Below, piece after piece: positions 34,149-47,087 of a stretch of 64,000 nucleotides of DNA. This DNA comes from Steinernema hermaphroditum. Taxonomy: Eukaryota > Nematoda > Chromadorea > Rhabditida > Steinernematidae. Within the stretch, counting starts at the first letter, position 1. Every line of letters begins with the position of its first letter. The stretch lies in NCBI GenBank assembly GCA_030435675.1, contig CM059623.1, positions 522,012 through 586,011 of the forward strand, read 5' to 3'. A program made the position numbers and the translations under genes. The notes under the pieces were generated by a model. That model was not told where the DNA came from, did not search any database, and saw only the letters and a program-made list of their open reading frames with translations.

Positions 34149-34884
34149 TTAACCATAAACCTTCAGTTCGCACTTGAAGGTGACAGGATTTGGGGCGAAT
34201 GGATGACAACAGCAACGGCATACGTCTCCCGTGGCTCTGAAATACATGCTTGAAGTGGAGCACCAACATCTCGCTTTACCGTTTTTCGGGGACACAGCTC
34301 AAGTACTCTAGACCGTTGATGATTTCGTGCATCGACGCAGTGACATTGGGAAGGTGAATCGATGGATTAGGCCACAACTTGCAGTCGGGCGACACCATTT
34401 TGGAGACACACGCGTTGTTTTGCTGCACTCCTTCGCAGCGTCGTTCGGCAACAAAGAGCGGATTGATGACGTCTACGCTTCCCCTAAAACGGATGACATT
34501 GTCCTTCGTCTATTAGAGGACTCCTTACTTTCTGTGGCACTTTCGTCCACAACTCTGCTGGTATGAACACTCTCCGCACTGTTCCTCGCTTACAGTAACC
34601 TCTCTGATGTAGTTGTAGAAGTTGTTGAAGGCGGCGCCCCATCGGTCTCTGAGCAACTTGAAGAATACGTGTTGGCGACATCCAGTGCGTCCAGGCAGCA
34701 GCTGGTCGAAATAGGACCGACTCCAACGGGGGTTGTTGCCGCGAAGCCAGATGCAAGGGCCCCACGGCGACCACTCACGGCAGTTATCCGCCTGTACAGG
34801 GTTCCCGAACATGGCGCTGATTTGGGCATTAACGCCCGAGGCCAGGAGGAGCACGAGGAGGCTCGCAAAAGGTAGAACTGCCAT
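34149..34884 (-). CDS. Secreted cysteine-rich protein with TSP1-like N-terminus
   Basis: Exons on the minus strand 34884-34529, 34483-34280 and 34236-34149 (introns 45 and 43 bp) give 215 residues in one frame. Residues 1-20 form a strong signal peptide ([20 protein letters not shown]). After it comes [10 protein letters not shown], the W-x-x-W-x-x-C start of a thrombospondin type-1-like repeat, then an unusual CXXCXXXXXCXXXC cluster ([14 protein letters not shown], about 105-118), and a C-terminal part with further cysteines including a CRCCC run. Two N-glycosylation-type sequons are possible. Predicted extracellular, disulphide-rich. I do not recognise the whole family. A TATTTAAAT-type TATA element lies about 135 bp upstream. 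The three exons were found because each continues the Cys pattern. Confidence 0.82.
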
Positions 34885-35792
34885 AATGGCGATCGGATCC
34901 GATCTGCGATGACTAGAACCTTTTGAAGACGCCCGAAATGGGTTAAACACACAGAGGAGAGGTAAAAAAGCTGGCGCGGAGGGAACGGGGATTAACGTGG
35001 CGAGGCGCTCGCCGGCCGGATATTTAAATGCGACGGGATTTAGGTCAGCGCGACGCGGTGATTCGATGGTATCGCCGTGCAACTCGCATGCAACTCTCTG
35101 TTTGTTACATAACCAGATTGATGGCTGAAAAAGATGGGTGTCTCGAGGCAGTTACATCATCACAAAGGAGACGAGACAGAACGTGTATCTTTGGAGGTTC
35201 TATCTGTGAGACGATTGGACTTGTTTACTTTGTCTAAGAACGACCAACCTGGCCCTGCAATGGCGTCTGGAATTAAGGCCGAAGAGCCTCGCTGCAAACG
35301 AAGACAGAGACAGACATTTCGGTATCTGTTTGCAACGAGGCGAACTGAAGTCTGAGTCTCATTGCCAGAAAACATATCTGCAGACAACGGTAATCATTTT
35401 GTCAAGCAGCGTCTGAGAAATCGGTTGGCTTCCATTCCTCGTCTCGCTGAAGTGGAGATGGGATTTTTGTGACGTTTTTTAACTTCCATGGGTACTGTAA
35501 GGGATTTAAATAAATGCGTGTAGCAGGCAAAGTTGTCCATGTACCCGAATCCTACAACTCTGGCAGCACGCAAATGTCTCTAAACTAAAAATGGACTCCC
35601 TCACCTGCAAATCCTGAGTGACATGGGACGGGTACTGTAGTGCGCGAACCTTGTCGCTTTGTGTTCGTGTCTACGAATTGCAAATTTGGCGATTGCAGAC
35701 TGCAAACACTGTGTCAGACAAATGGTATAGACAGCCGCGTTTGCACTTTTACCGATTTCATCTGCAGATCGGTCGTCCTTTTTGTCGCAGGG
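34885..35792. other. Bidirectional upstream region between two genes
   Basis: Divergent promoter space between the secreted Cys-rich gene (-) and the first kinase-like gene (+). Contains the TATTTAAAT element at about 35020-35028. No additional gene supported. Confidence 0.4.
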
Positions 35793-36721
35793 ATGCAGTC
35801 GGTGAGTTTACCTTCTTCCCGCTATTCTCAATCACTATATTTAAGCGTTTTCAGGATCATCTACCACCGACGGACATAATCCCTACGTTTCCCTACGGTC
35901 ATGTCGTCAAGATTGGTAGTAAATCCGTAAGCATCAGACAAGTGATTGCGGTCAACTGCAAAACACGCGTTTATCGCGTTCGCGAAGGAGACGAGAATTT
36001 CGTTTTGAAGGAGCTGTTGCCGAGCCATCCGGACTACTACGAATGCACCACTCATCAGGCGCTCAACGGTCATCCGCACATCGTGCGTTACGTGGACAGC
36101 GACTGGGGCACGGTGTACAGGGATCGCTTCCTGTTGCTCATGGAATATGCGCCATTCGGTGACCTGCGTGATGTCATCCGCGACTTCGGTCCTCTCCGTC
36201 GTGAAGTGGCCTGGAAGTTCTTCGATCAGATCATCTCTGCTGTTGGACATATGCATCGTTTGGGTCACGTACACGACGCCATTCATCCACGAAATGTGTT
36301 CGCTTTCTCGAGCGGTCAGTTATCTTTTTCTCTTAATGTTCTATACTTCTTTTGTCATTTAGATTTGTGCAAGTTGGGTGATTTTGGCAACGGAACCCGT
36401 ATAAACGAAGATCCGCGATTTGGTCTCAAGATGACGGTGAGGGAAGCTCGCGACATTCAGGGAGCCGTCGACACGTTGCTCTTTCTGCTGCTAGGATTCT
36501 GGCCCAAGGAAGACACCGCGTTCTGGGAAATATTTGAGGCGATCGAGAAAGACGAGGAAGCGCGTCTCATGCTGACGAACTACGATTTGGATGGAGTGGT
36601 CTCGATCGCCGATCTGATGTACATTCGTTCTTTCTACCATGAGGACTTTTACAAACGACCGATCCCTGAAGCCTACGGACGGCTTCGAACATCGTATCTC
36701 AATGAGCAGCTGTTTATGTGA
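35793..36721 (+). CDS. Protein kinase-like pseudokinase, copy A
   Basis: Exons 35793-35801 (three codons), 35855-36314 and 36363-36721 give 275 residues. The start follows a TTTGTCGCAG acceptor at 35790, consistent with trans-splicing. The fold of a protein kinase is recognisable: beta-3 lysine in VLKELL (K55), LLLMEYAPFGDLRD hinge and alphaD (about 97-109), catalytic-loop equivalent HDAIHPRN (143-150) and DFG (163-165). The catalytic Asp of HRD is Ala145, the loop Lys is His147, and no glycine-rich loop is present. The activation segment and C-lobe are short. It is therefore probably a catalytically dead pseudokinase that may still bind nucleotide or partners. AATAAA about 5 bp past the stop. 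Close paralogue of the next gene. Confidence 0.85.
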
Positions 36722-36962
36722 GAGTTAATAAACTGTCACATGTTCGTTGTTATTCACATTCACAGATGGTTTGTGTGGAGATGAGTACATCTGCGGGCGT
36801 GCTGACAGGATTGAAGCTTGAACTCCGTTTTAGCCTGAGCTGTCCACTCCGGTTCTACACCGATTCTGCTTTCTGCCTACGTGCAAAATTATATATTTCC
36901 TAATAAACGTCGACATGCATTTCGTCTGCGTTGCAGACCGAAATCGGCGGTGAACGTCACTG

Positions 36963-37869
36963 ATGGAATCTGTGAGTTCTTTTCGTCTTTTACTAAGGTA
37001 TTTAGTTGCTTTTTTAGTATCGCCGATCTCCGACCTCTATCGTGCCCCGATTTCCGGATGGCAGCACTGTGAAGGTGGATCGAAGAGAGGTGATCATCGT
37101 GAAACTGATCGCTTCTGACTGGAAAACGCGCGTTTACCGCGCTGTGGAGTGCAACGAAGATCGCATTCTGAAGGAACTGCTGCCAGGAAACAATCCCGAC
37201 GAATGTAGCAGGCACGAAGCACTTTCCGGTCATCCGAACATCGTGCGCCATATCACCCATTTACGGGGAAATCACGACGGTCACCGACGCCTGCTACTTC
37301 TGATGGAATATGCGCCTTTTGGTGACCTTCGCGACGCCGTTCGAGAATTTGGACCACTTCGTCGTCAAGAAGCCTGGAACTTCTTCAGCCAAATTGTTTC
37401 TGCGCTTGGATACATGCACCGGAAAGGCTACGCCCATGGCGCTGTTCACCCACGCAACGTGTTCGTTTTTGGCTCAGGTTAGTGATTGCCCAGCATTCTT
37501 GTAAACATTCAGCATTTAGATCTGTGCAAATTAGGAGACTTCGGAAATGGCGGATGGGTTTACGACGACCCTCGCCACAAATATCACAAAATAGCGCCGA
37601 TTGAGTCGACAGATCTGCAGGGAGCCGCCGACACGCTGTTGTTCTGCCTCATCGGCTGTTGGCCGCCTCCGTCGTTCTGGGAGAGATTCATGGAAATCGA
37701 GAACGAAGCTGATGCTCATTGGCTGTTGGTTGACTGTGGCTTGAAAGCTGTGATCTCTGTGGATGAACTGATGTACATTCGCGCCTTCTACGACCTCCGG
37801 TTCACAAACCGGCCAATCCCGGAAGTGTACGGACCGCTCCGATCTTCAATGGAATGTGATTACGATTAA
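36963..37869 (+). CDS. Protein kinase-like pseudokinase, copy B
   Basis: Exons 36963-36971, 37018-37477 and 37520-37869 give 272 residues with intron positions and phases identical to copy A, including the three-codon first exon. K55, the LLLMEYAPFGDLRDA segment and DFG (163-165) are kept. The catalytic loop reads HGAVHPRN (143-150), so the HRD Asp is again Ala145 and the Lys is His147. The glycine loop is absent. Only about 240 bp separate the stop of copy A from this ATG, and a TGCGTTGCAG acceptor precedes the start, so the two could be co-transcribed and trans-spliced, or be independent units. Function inferred only as a non-catalytic kinase-fold protein. Confidence 0.85.
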
Positions 37870-38957
37870 AACTTGAAAATTTGTATTAATGTGTATTTTG
37901 CTTCATGTTGTTGATCAGTCGGCGGTGGCTTTCATTGCCGATGGATCAACGATGCTGTCTCTATTCGGTTATAGCTGTGCCTGATCTGTAGATGGTGTCA
38001 TCGTGTTCTGCATCGTCTGCATCTTGCGTCAAGATTCTTGATGCTGGTGAAGCAGAGCATGAATGGCTTCGAGAACTTCCACGGAACATGGTGAAGTCTA
38101 ATCGATCGGATGGATTCGTCTAATAAGAAAATCCACCGGACGCTAATTCAGGCGGACTGATAAACTCCTGACGGATATGAGTGCGTCTAGACAGAATTCC
38201 GCTGTAGTGTCTAAGGAGTTCACTCATTTCGCTCTTGCGTAAGCTATCAGTCGGTCGATCAGCCGACTTCCAAGTGAAGATGCATTCCTAGTCGTTTGCA
38301 GATAGATTTGAGATCGCGACGATAAATATATTTGATAACGCTCAACTAAATCTATTTAAGAAACTCTTAGACCTAAAATCACCCTATTGTATTCCAAATT
38401 GTATTTTCCGGTGCGCGGCAACCGATTTCGATTAAGAAGTTGTTGCGAAACGTAAAATTGTAGGTGATGTGGATACATTCAGACCATTCGAAAAAGTGAA
38501 CTTTTTCAGGAAGTGATGTGGATGGAAGTGTTGCGACGTAAGTGCACGGATCTCAAGCTAATCCTGGGACGTACACAGCGAGGTTTAACAATAGAAATCG
38601 GCATAAAAGGGAACTTGATCCAATTCTACGAGAGGCTACTTACAACCGAATAAAATAAGTTTATTAATAAATATTACAGTAACTCTATACGGTAACATAA
38701 CATCACAAGAACCAATAAATACCTCCGAAAGAGCCGAACACTCGACCTACGGTGCGAACATGCGAATATCACATAACATTTGGAAGTGAAGAGGAGATGT
38801 AACAATGTGGGATAGAGAAACACTCGGAAGGGAAGGAACCATGAATTGTCGATTATTACATTGGGGTTGCACAACGATTGCACTACGAGGATACTGTACA
38901 TGGCACTCCATCCTGCTTTCAAGAGGGCGACTAGCTGAGTGAGGAGAGGACGACGCT
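37870..38957. other. Intergenic and 3' UTR of ETS gene
   Basis: The 3' flank of pseudokinase B, then no supported gene. A minus-strand AATAAA at about 38660-38665 is a good polyadenylation signal for the ETS gene, giving a 3' UTR of roughly 300 bp. Confidence 0.45.
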
Positions 38958-41900
38958 CTAGGCGCACGATACTTCTGAGGGGTTCGTGGTGGACGTGGTT
39001 GAGTCGATGTGTGTGGTCGAGGAGGAGGACGGAGAGTCGGCGGAGGAGTCGAAGCCCTCGTCGGAGTGCGACGCGTCCGACGAGCCATCGGAGTGGTGGT
39101 CGGAGAAGGCGTCGCGCGGCACGTCGACGAACTGATAGACGAGACGCTGACCGTCGACCTTCTGGAGGATGCCGCGCTGATAGTAATATCTAGAATCCCG
39201 TTGAGGCTCTGGTTCTGAAGATAGACCGCTTACCTTAAAGCTCTTCCCATGGTCTCATAGTTCATTCCGGGTTTGTTCTTGTGCGCTCCCCAAAGTCGGC
39301 TGACCGCCTTTGAATCGACCAGCTTGAAGATACCTTTGCTCTGGTCCAGCCACTTGATATACTTCGGACAGTACTCCTTGTCTTGGAGCAGTCGGAGCAG
39401 GAACTCCCACAAGAAGGAGATCTGACCGTCTCTGCTCCGGCGACGAGTGCCCTGGCCGTAGTTGTAGGCGTTGGAAGAGGCGGACGAGGCGACCGGTTCT
39501 GAGAATCTTCGCGCAGGATCGAATCCGGCGCCGGAGAAGTAGGGGTGATGCCGTTGGGTCGAGGCTGTGGAGCCGCCGAGAAGGCTCTCGAAGAGGAGCG
39601 GGTTCGTCGAGTTCGGGAACATCGAAGCGGCCGAGCTGGCGAAGTTGAGAGAAGGAGGAGGCTGGGTGTTGCCGACTGCTGCTGCTGCAAGCGCCCAATT
39701 GGGGTAGAGGAAGGCGGCCGAGAGCCACGGGTTGAAAAGCGGAAGTGCCGCTGCCGCGTCTAAAATTGGAACTTGAAACGTGAGAGTGTATGGGAGGATT
39801 GGGCAGTACTTTGGATCTGTCCGCAATCAGAAATTAGAGAGAAAGTAGCTTTGTAGCCACAAGTTGGAGCTATAAAACTAGTATGAGCAGCCAGGGATTA
39901 CGGTAGCTTTGAGGAACCTTAAGTAGCAAGATGTTTATTCACTTCCTCTTGGAATTGATTATACTTTGAGCTCAGTTTTTGATTTCTCTCGCGTCACTGA
40001 AACGCGAAAACATGCTCACAACGTAATGTGAGCGATGAAGGCGAAAGTTGTTTGTTAAGTTATTTCAAGGCCTAAGGATTAGGAGCCGGAAGTTACGAGG
40101 ACTACACGCACGTATCATATTTCGGTAGCTTGAGAAATGGCATGTAAATGATGGGCCGATTATATAATGGTAATCAGAGACCGACCTTATAGTTTCCTTT
40201 CTTTCAAAAACATGCACAGACTGCATTTCCTATTCCCCTTATAGCCCCTTGTTTCCCCGTACCTTTGCCGTTTCGAACCCCGTTTTTGTTTTCATAAAGT
40301 TTTCACATTTCGAAACCGGAGCAATTTAATTATAAACAAAAAGTACTTTCTACCGTCTGTGACGTTCTGAACTCCGTTCCACATCCAGCTGGTTGGTTGT
40401 TGAGACATTTGAGTCCGGACACAGACCTCCGATGAAACGTTTGAGTTTAAGTTCACTTCTTCTTATTTGTAAACGATGTTTATGTCGTTTGCAAATGTTA
40501 CCGCTTCGTCGGATCTCTGTGTCCGAGACTCAAATGTCTAAACAACCTAATTGATGCTTTTCTGTGCCCCCCCCTCCATGTTTTCCCTCTTCCGGCCTAG
40601 TCACGACCTCCCCTGACCTCGTCTGTTTGCTCACCGTACACTTCGTTTCACTTTCTTTGCTTTCGCCTTCTTCGCCCTCGTGACGTAATCTCCGGCGTCG
40701 TGCACGCGTGCGAAACGTTTCCCGCCGCCGGCGGCCCTTCGAAAATAAACATCGCTCGCGCGACAAACACGATTTAGAGTCACGAAGCGCGCGCAAACAG
40801 AAGACGGTCGCCGAGGCTGGACCCTCGAGGTCATCGAGCGCGGGAAGACCTGTTCCGAGCTCTCGAGAAGTCGCGAGAGCCTGGAAACCGCTAGGTAATC
40901 GTATAGTTAGTGGACGGAACTGAGGGCTATTGAACCATCTTTGGGCCACAAAATGCCCTGACGAAAGAACGTTATCCAAGAGAATCAAAAAGTTCCACTC
41001 ATGCACAATGTTTTTTGTTGTTCCTTTTTCCAGAAACACGAACTCAGGTGTGTGCAACGATGCAACAACAATGATGTTATCGTAACGCAGTACGCGTGTG
41101 ATACGGTAGGCCCGGAGATCAAACCACACTCATACTTGTTGTTATTTGAAAGACATTGTGAACTTCTATTTTGAAAGCTGACGTCTATCCCCCGCTGCCC
41201 GCGAAGTTCACGCCTAATCCCCAGTCATTAATTCAGCACTCATTAACAACAACACCTCCCCAGCCCAAGCGGCTTTCGTGCGAATCCCAAGCGACTCCTG
41301 CTCCGAGCCTAAGCCCTCTGGACGATCGTTCGGTGTGCAGTGGTCTTCTTCACAAAAAACCCAAGCGAACACGGATATCTCCGCGGTCGTAAGTCGTAAT
41401 CCGCGACGATGGCGATTGTGGTTTGCCGCGGCGGAGACGCGCATGCGGATGTTGTTTTCCCTCGCGCATGCACGCGGTGGATCGGATTAAAACCCCCTGT
41501 AGCGCGCGCGAGAGGTGCTGAGGAGGGAGAAGAAGATCCTCCCGGGGGAACCGGAAATCTCCGATGCTGGAATCAATCGACCGATTTGCATATTAGCGTT
41601 CTTTGCGCGCATTCCAGAAAACGATTTGGCGTCAGCTGGATATGATGAGGACCGGTGGTCCTGGGTGGAATAGGAGGTCCTAACAGGAAGCTGTCATTGA
41701 ATCAAAAACGGGACATACTACGTGCAAGTTCATAACAAAACCCTCTGAAAGCTACCGTAATCCGTGTTGAGTTCTCATCGAAAAGTGGCCCCTTCAAAAA
41801 CTGACTACCGTACCTGTCTGTTGTTGCTGCTGGGACAAAGCGGCGGCCGCGGCCATCCAGGACCAATTCGAGGGTAGCGACGTCGCCGGCGGTACGGTAG

Positions 41901-44012
41901 CGGTGCTGGGGTTGAACTTGGCCTCCGAGCTGCCGGCTTCATGGCCGACACCCGAATCCGGCGATGAGGGGCTCTTCGTCTGGGATTTACTGGCCGGAGC
42001 GGTGGCGGCGGAACTGCCGCTGGCGAGCGCCGCTGCGGCCGCCGTCATCTCGTCGGTTCGCTGTTTCAGAAGGAGGGCGTGGAGGGCCGAGAGTTGGGCG
42101 ACTGACGTGGACGGCTGCTGAAAGAGATAAAGCCGGATTATAGGGTTATAAAAGACAGGATACGGTAGGGCTCGAAGGCGTTAAAGCTCGGCATATTCTT
42201 AGGTTAATTCAAAGGTGGATTTGAACGAAATATCCATAATATGAGACCTCTCTCTCAACACCCAGACGACAGCGGTTCGGTAGTGAATTGTGATGTTTAA
42301 AAGGACTACAGTATCATCGACAAAAGAAGCGTTTCCGGCAATTTTGAGCATTTCCGAGATCTGATTGCGCAGTGCACTCAGGTCCGACCACCCTTCTTCT
42401 CCAACCTAAGAAGCAATTCTTACATTCCAGCTACATTCCAGAAACAGTTCTTTCGTTCTCAGAGACATCGATACAAAAACAGACGGCAGTTATAAAAACC
42501 CACTTCTTCCAGCGGCTCGGAATTCCTTCAGGCCTCCTTTTCCAAATATTTACCCTCACCTTCCGCTTCCCCTTTCCTCAACAAAAACAACACGACAGAT
42601 AGTACGGCTGCTGCGCGCTTCAGCCATAATTCGCCAGGGGGGTGGCTGGGGAAAGAGCGATAAACACGAATGAGTGCGAGTTGAGGCGACGAAGTGCCTT
42701 CCGGGGGAGTAGAAGATGTTTTGCCGCCACTCTTCTGCCGGCTGCGCGAAGGTGTGCCGCCGCCGTTGGGTGGCTGGCTGACTGGAAAGGACATCCTGAG
42801 GCGTCGCCCGCGGCGTTCAGGTGACTAACGCGGCGAAGTGCGCCGCTCTCCCGGGAGAGTAGCCATCACCGGTAAACATGCGGTGGCGGCGCTGCAGAAG
42901 AGTAGCACGGAGCGCCTGTGACATTGTTATCTCCCGGCGGGTCAGTTCAGCGCGGAAGAAGGAACATTATTACCGTTTTGCATAAGCGGCGCTATCAATT
43001 GGGTCAGAAAAGTTGTTGCGAGTGACCACTGTGCAAATTCGGACGCGCCGATCAGGTGTGCTGAATTTGAAATTGTCAGGTCGATCAGGTAAGTGACGAC
43101 TGATAGACGGTCTAGACACGCAAATACAGTCGGGATGGGGGATGGTCAACTGGAGACAGTCGTGAGGTCCAGTGTCTAGACACTCGACTGTCTGGACAGG
43201 AAGCTGCAGACAGTCTCCGTTCGTGACATTCAAAAAGATGGCCAATTTGAGGTATTCTTGAGGTCTAGACAGTCTACTTTTAGAAGGATCGGTTCCCGAA
43301 GGGGACAAGGGGTTGAACTGAAATTGGCTAGGGTAGGGGGGCTAAAAGAACTTAAGCTGTTTTGAGAAAACGCGTCTTTTCATGCGAAATTTTAGTTTAT
43401 TTTCAACATAGTGCAATTTCCTCAAACTATAGAAATTGTAACTGTAAACAATTTTCCTTAGGGCTATTTATTGCTCTAGACACTAAGGGGGAACACTTTC
43501 TTTTAGTTGAATGGTTCATTTGACATTTTATACAAATAAGGTGAAGCCGTGCAAAACACAAAGTATCTTTGCGTCAGGAATGTCTCTAGATTCTTAAAAA
43601 CACGCAAATCGCAAGGTCTTACCTGTTCGGTGGAACCATTGCCAAGCAGAGAATTCGCCGACCAGAGGCAGGCTGGAGCGGAGGTACGTCTTTGAAAGTC
43701 GGAATACTGAGGTTCGGGTCGGGCCAGGGTGATGACCGAAGCGGGGGACATGATGGTGAGAAGTCCTTCACTCTTCGGCGCTACGGTAGCCGGCTTTGGA
43801 ATCGGGCGGATGATCGTCTGGAGCGGTGAAAGCGACGGCGACCTCGTAGAGGAGTCCACCTCGGCGAACTCGTCTTCCTCCTCCACTTTCACTTCCGATT
43901 TAACAGGGTCGACCACATTATTGTTCGGATCGGTGGTGGCGCGCGGGTGGTCCTGTACCATGAGACACTCTTGGTAGCGCTTCAGAAGGAGCAGCTCCTT
44001 CTCGACGTCCAT
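38958..44012 (-). CDS. ETS-domain transcription factor, E74/ELF subfamily
   Basis: Exons on the minus strand 44012-43623, 42117-41814, 39759-39234 and 39189-38958 give 483 residues; phases 0, 1 and 2 all match. The ETS winged-helix domain spans about residues 344-430: [57 protein letters not shown], then [21 protein letters not shown] across the last 44-bp intron. The recognition helix with RALRYYY is intact and the sequence is closest to E74/ELF proteins. The long N-terminus is low-complexity (acidic, poly-Ala, poly-Gln, Pro/Ser) and the short tail Ser/Asp-rich. Acts in the nucleus on GGAA sites. The first two introns are 1.5 and 2.05 kb, unlike the 45-bp introns elsewhere, and may hold regulatory DNA. 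Upstream non-coding exons are possible (acceptor TGTAG at about 44029). Confidence 0.9.
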
Positions 44013-47000
44013 TTCTGGAGCGGCGACGCTACAGTGGATGAGGATGAAGATGAGGGTGTGGGGGGAGTCGTGACTCGAAACGTCTAAACCAGATGCTCGA
44101 CACTCGCACCTTGACCACCGGACGCTGGAGGGTGCTGGCCAGCGGCGACGACGGCGGCGAAGAGGTTCCCCGGGCAAGAAGCCCGCCCCCAGCTTCCCCG
44201 AACCGGATTCCGCGCGACAAAAAGCTGAGTCAATCGCGCGCGCGAGTCGTGTCGTGACCAGTAGTCGCGCGCCTTTCACTATCGGTCAACAAAAACATCG
44301 CCGCCGCGTGAGGTGTTTAGGATGCGACGACGAACCTTCGAGGTTTCGAGGGGAAACGGGCCCCCCGGGAACAAACACACCAAATTCCCCTTTCTCCGAT
44401 CGGGTACCGCGGGAGGCGACGATCGGGAGGGGACCGACGTCGACTCACCGCCTGGGTCAACAAGGGGGGGGGGGGGATGAGTCCATCAAATCACGAATTT
44501 CTGCATGAGCAATTAGCTTCGTGAGGGCGAAAAACTTTCCGCTGAGATCAAGCAGTCGTGACAGGAGGTGACGGTCAAAAGCTCATCATGCGAAGAGCAC
44601 GTAAAAACTTACTGTAAACGTCACGGAGAGCGTGAAGAAGGCGGAAACACGCCGCGGCGGGACCGGAGTCAATGTGACCGGTACTTTTTTTTGCCTTTTT
44701 GAGGGAGCTCTAACGACATTGAACGAAAGGGAAAGGCCAGAAAACAACAAGATAGGAAGGCTGGCATGGAGATCTTTTGAAAGTTACAGTAATCCTGCGC
44801 GATGATTCCGTGAAAGCCACTCAGAAATGAAATTCCCAGCTGGCCGGTTATAACCTTTTCAGCAAAAACATTAAATAGCACTAGCAATCATGTGCACAAG
44901 TTGTTTTGCAATCTGGATTAAGGGAAATGTTGCCTGCATTTGGACGAAAACAGAACTTGTGTTTTTTGAGATTAAGTTAGAGCTGATCAAAGAGGTCGTC
45001 AGCTATTGTCCGCAGATAAGGTGAAGTACAAAGTATCGTTCGTCCTTGACTCTCCTGAAGGAGAAGAAGGACCTCTAGATCGGTTTCATTCCAAAATTTC
45101 TGAGATATACAAGCATCTTCTGTGTGTTTCTTCTACGGTTTCTGATGCAGGGTCTCCTATGTGTCTCTCGTGACTGAAGTTCGCGGTTGACCAAGACATG
45201 GAAAGAGTGAAATCATAGTATCACTATGAAGTTCAACACAAATCGTGTTTACCGCCTTTCGTTCCCATTTGAATCCAACTCTTTGTTATTTTCGCATTTG
45301 CGGAATCCACGGAAACACGTCAGTTACCTGGAAAACTCACTTGCACTCCCGTCTATGCCTTTTCGTCAAAAACAGTCCTCGAAGAACTTTGCGGCCAAAC
45401 TTTAAATATATCTTTAGTCCTTCAACCTTTCTTTGTTTTGCGCACCTCGTCGCCGTTTCCTAATCGCCCTCTAACGTCACATGTTTGCGGTCGGGTTAAT
45501 TACTTCTTCTCCGCTGCACTCGCACATCCGACGGCGGAAGTGCGTTGAGTCACGCGCTTCACGGAAAAATAGCAATTTTGGGTAAGATTTTCAAAAGGCA
45601 AGCCAGTGGAGGTCGGTGGGCCGACCTCCTGGGAAGGGGCTTGGTAAACAGGGAGATTCCGGAAAATATCACGGCATTTCCTGGCAGATTCACATGTACT
45701 TTTGGTGGATGATGTAGGTGGTGTTTCTGGTGAAAATATGGGGGTCCGGAAAGCTAGGTGTTAGGGGTGCAACGAGACCATATCCTAGAAATACTTTTCC
45801 GTTTTTCGTTTGGAAAATTCTGATCCGCACTCACTTTTTGCATCCCCCACCCGATTTCACAACCCTCTTGACCCTCGGATACCTGTTCAAACAACAAACA
45901 CTTCGAAACGTCTCCCGTGCAAAAAGTGTTCCGCTGATGACGTCGCCGACGGTCATCTCGGCTGCAGCGCCGCGTGTGACGTCACGACCCGCGCCGACAG
46001 TCGGACTGTCGGCGCGCGACAATTAGCACGACGACAAATATCCGATTACCGCGACACTTCAAAGCGGTTCGAGTGCGTCCGCTCTGTGTCCATATGGCGT
46101 GCGAAGCGGAAAAAGTTTACGGTTCAAGGGGTGTGCGAATTTATAGGCGATTCGAGTTTTATACTACCGTATCCGCTTTGACGGCGGTTTCCGACAGGGG
46201 ACTTCATGTGGGTCGTAAAGAGGTAGGAAGCGGGAGATGTTTGAGGGTGTCGTAGGTGAGGTTGAACATGAGAGAAGGTTTGAGTTGAGGGCTCAGAAGA
46301 TGGCATCGAATAAATCAAGCTACTTCATTATTTTTTGGCGCAAGTTCGACTGGCATGGATCAAGTTCTAAATGAATTAAATGATCACCGATCTTTTTGAT
46401 GCTGGACAATTTCCATAGCAGTAGATCGTGATGAAAAGAGGGTTGAAGGGCTAAATGGGAAACGTGATTGGTAAGTTCTAGGTTGTCGGTTTGAAGTCAA
46501 GATAAGAAATGAATTCCTATTTTTCGCTACATCCATTTTGGTCATTTTTTCTTGCCATTTTGACTGTCGATCGATTTCTTATGCTAGATGCTGTTAATTT
46601 AGGGATAGCGCTTAAAATGATTCGTTTAGGACTAACTTTCCAGCGAAAGTAGCCCTGGCACGATACCCACAAGGGACGCACCTCCCTTGTCAGTTGAAGA
46701 AGTGAGTAGAATTGCTATGGAACATTTCTATGTATGGAATCTAGACGCAAAGTCTAAACACAACTCGTGTTTACTAAAATGAATGTTTTGGGAAGAATTG
46801 CACAAGCGAAAAATCCTTAAATGTAAAGAACGAGTGCGTCCAGACGTTTATGTGCTCGACCTTTCGATCGAGCGTTCCAACAATTTAATCCTTAGCAAGT
46901 GCTAATGATCTAAATCCGTAAATACCCTTGCGGGTTCCAAAAATTCATCAAGATAGAGTAGCTCCCATTTGAGAGGGGCATCACCAGAACGCAACAATGT

Positions 47001-47087
47001 CTGAACGCCGGTGTCTGTTTGGAGAGTCAGAGAAGGCAGAGTAATTCTAGACAGAGACTTATTGCGTGCAGAAAAGAGGCAAAGGGC
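44013..47087. other. Upstream region of the ETS gene, no supported gene
   Basis: CpG-rich 5' region (44.0-44.7 kb) with a 13-G run at 44464-44476, then a CRE-like and palindromic cluster at 45938-46016 (listed). Only short frames otherwise. Confidence 0.45.
45938..46016. promoter_or_regulatory. CRE-like sites and a 27-bp near-perfect palindrome
   Basis: TGACGTCG at 45938-45945 and a full TGACGTCA cAMP-response-type palindrome at 45977-45984 are followed by an inverted repeat with 13-base arms around a single G (45990-46016, arm CGCGCCGACAGTC). The density of palindromes in an upstream CpG-rich region suggests a bZIP-bound promoter or enhancer. No transcript is known to start here. Confidence 0.4.

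Noticed and set aside
35618..36721. Kinase-like gene A as one long unspliced frame with an extended N-terminus
   Set aside because: The read-through crosses two clear introns (53 and 48 bp) whose positions match copy B exactly.
40530..41129. A 199-codon minus-strand frame
   Set aside because: Lies inside an ETS intron, Arg/Lys-rich compositional frame with no splice or domain support.
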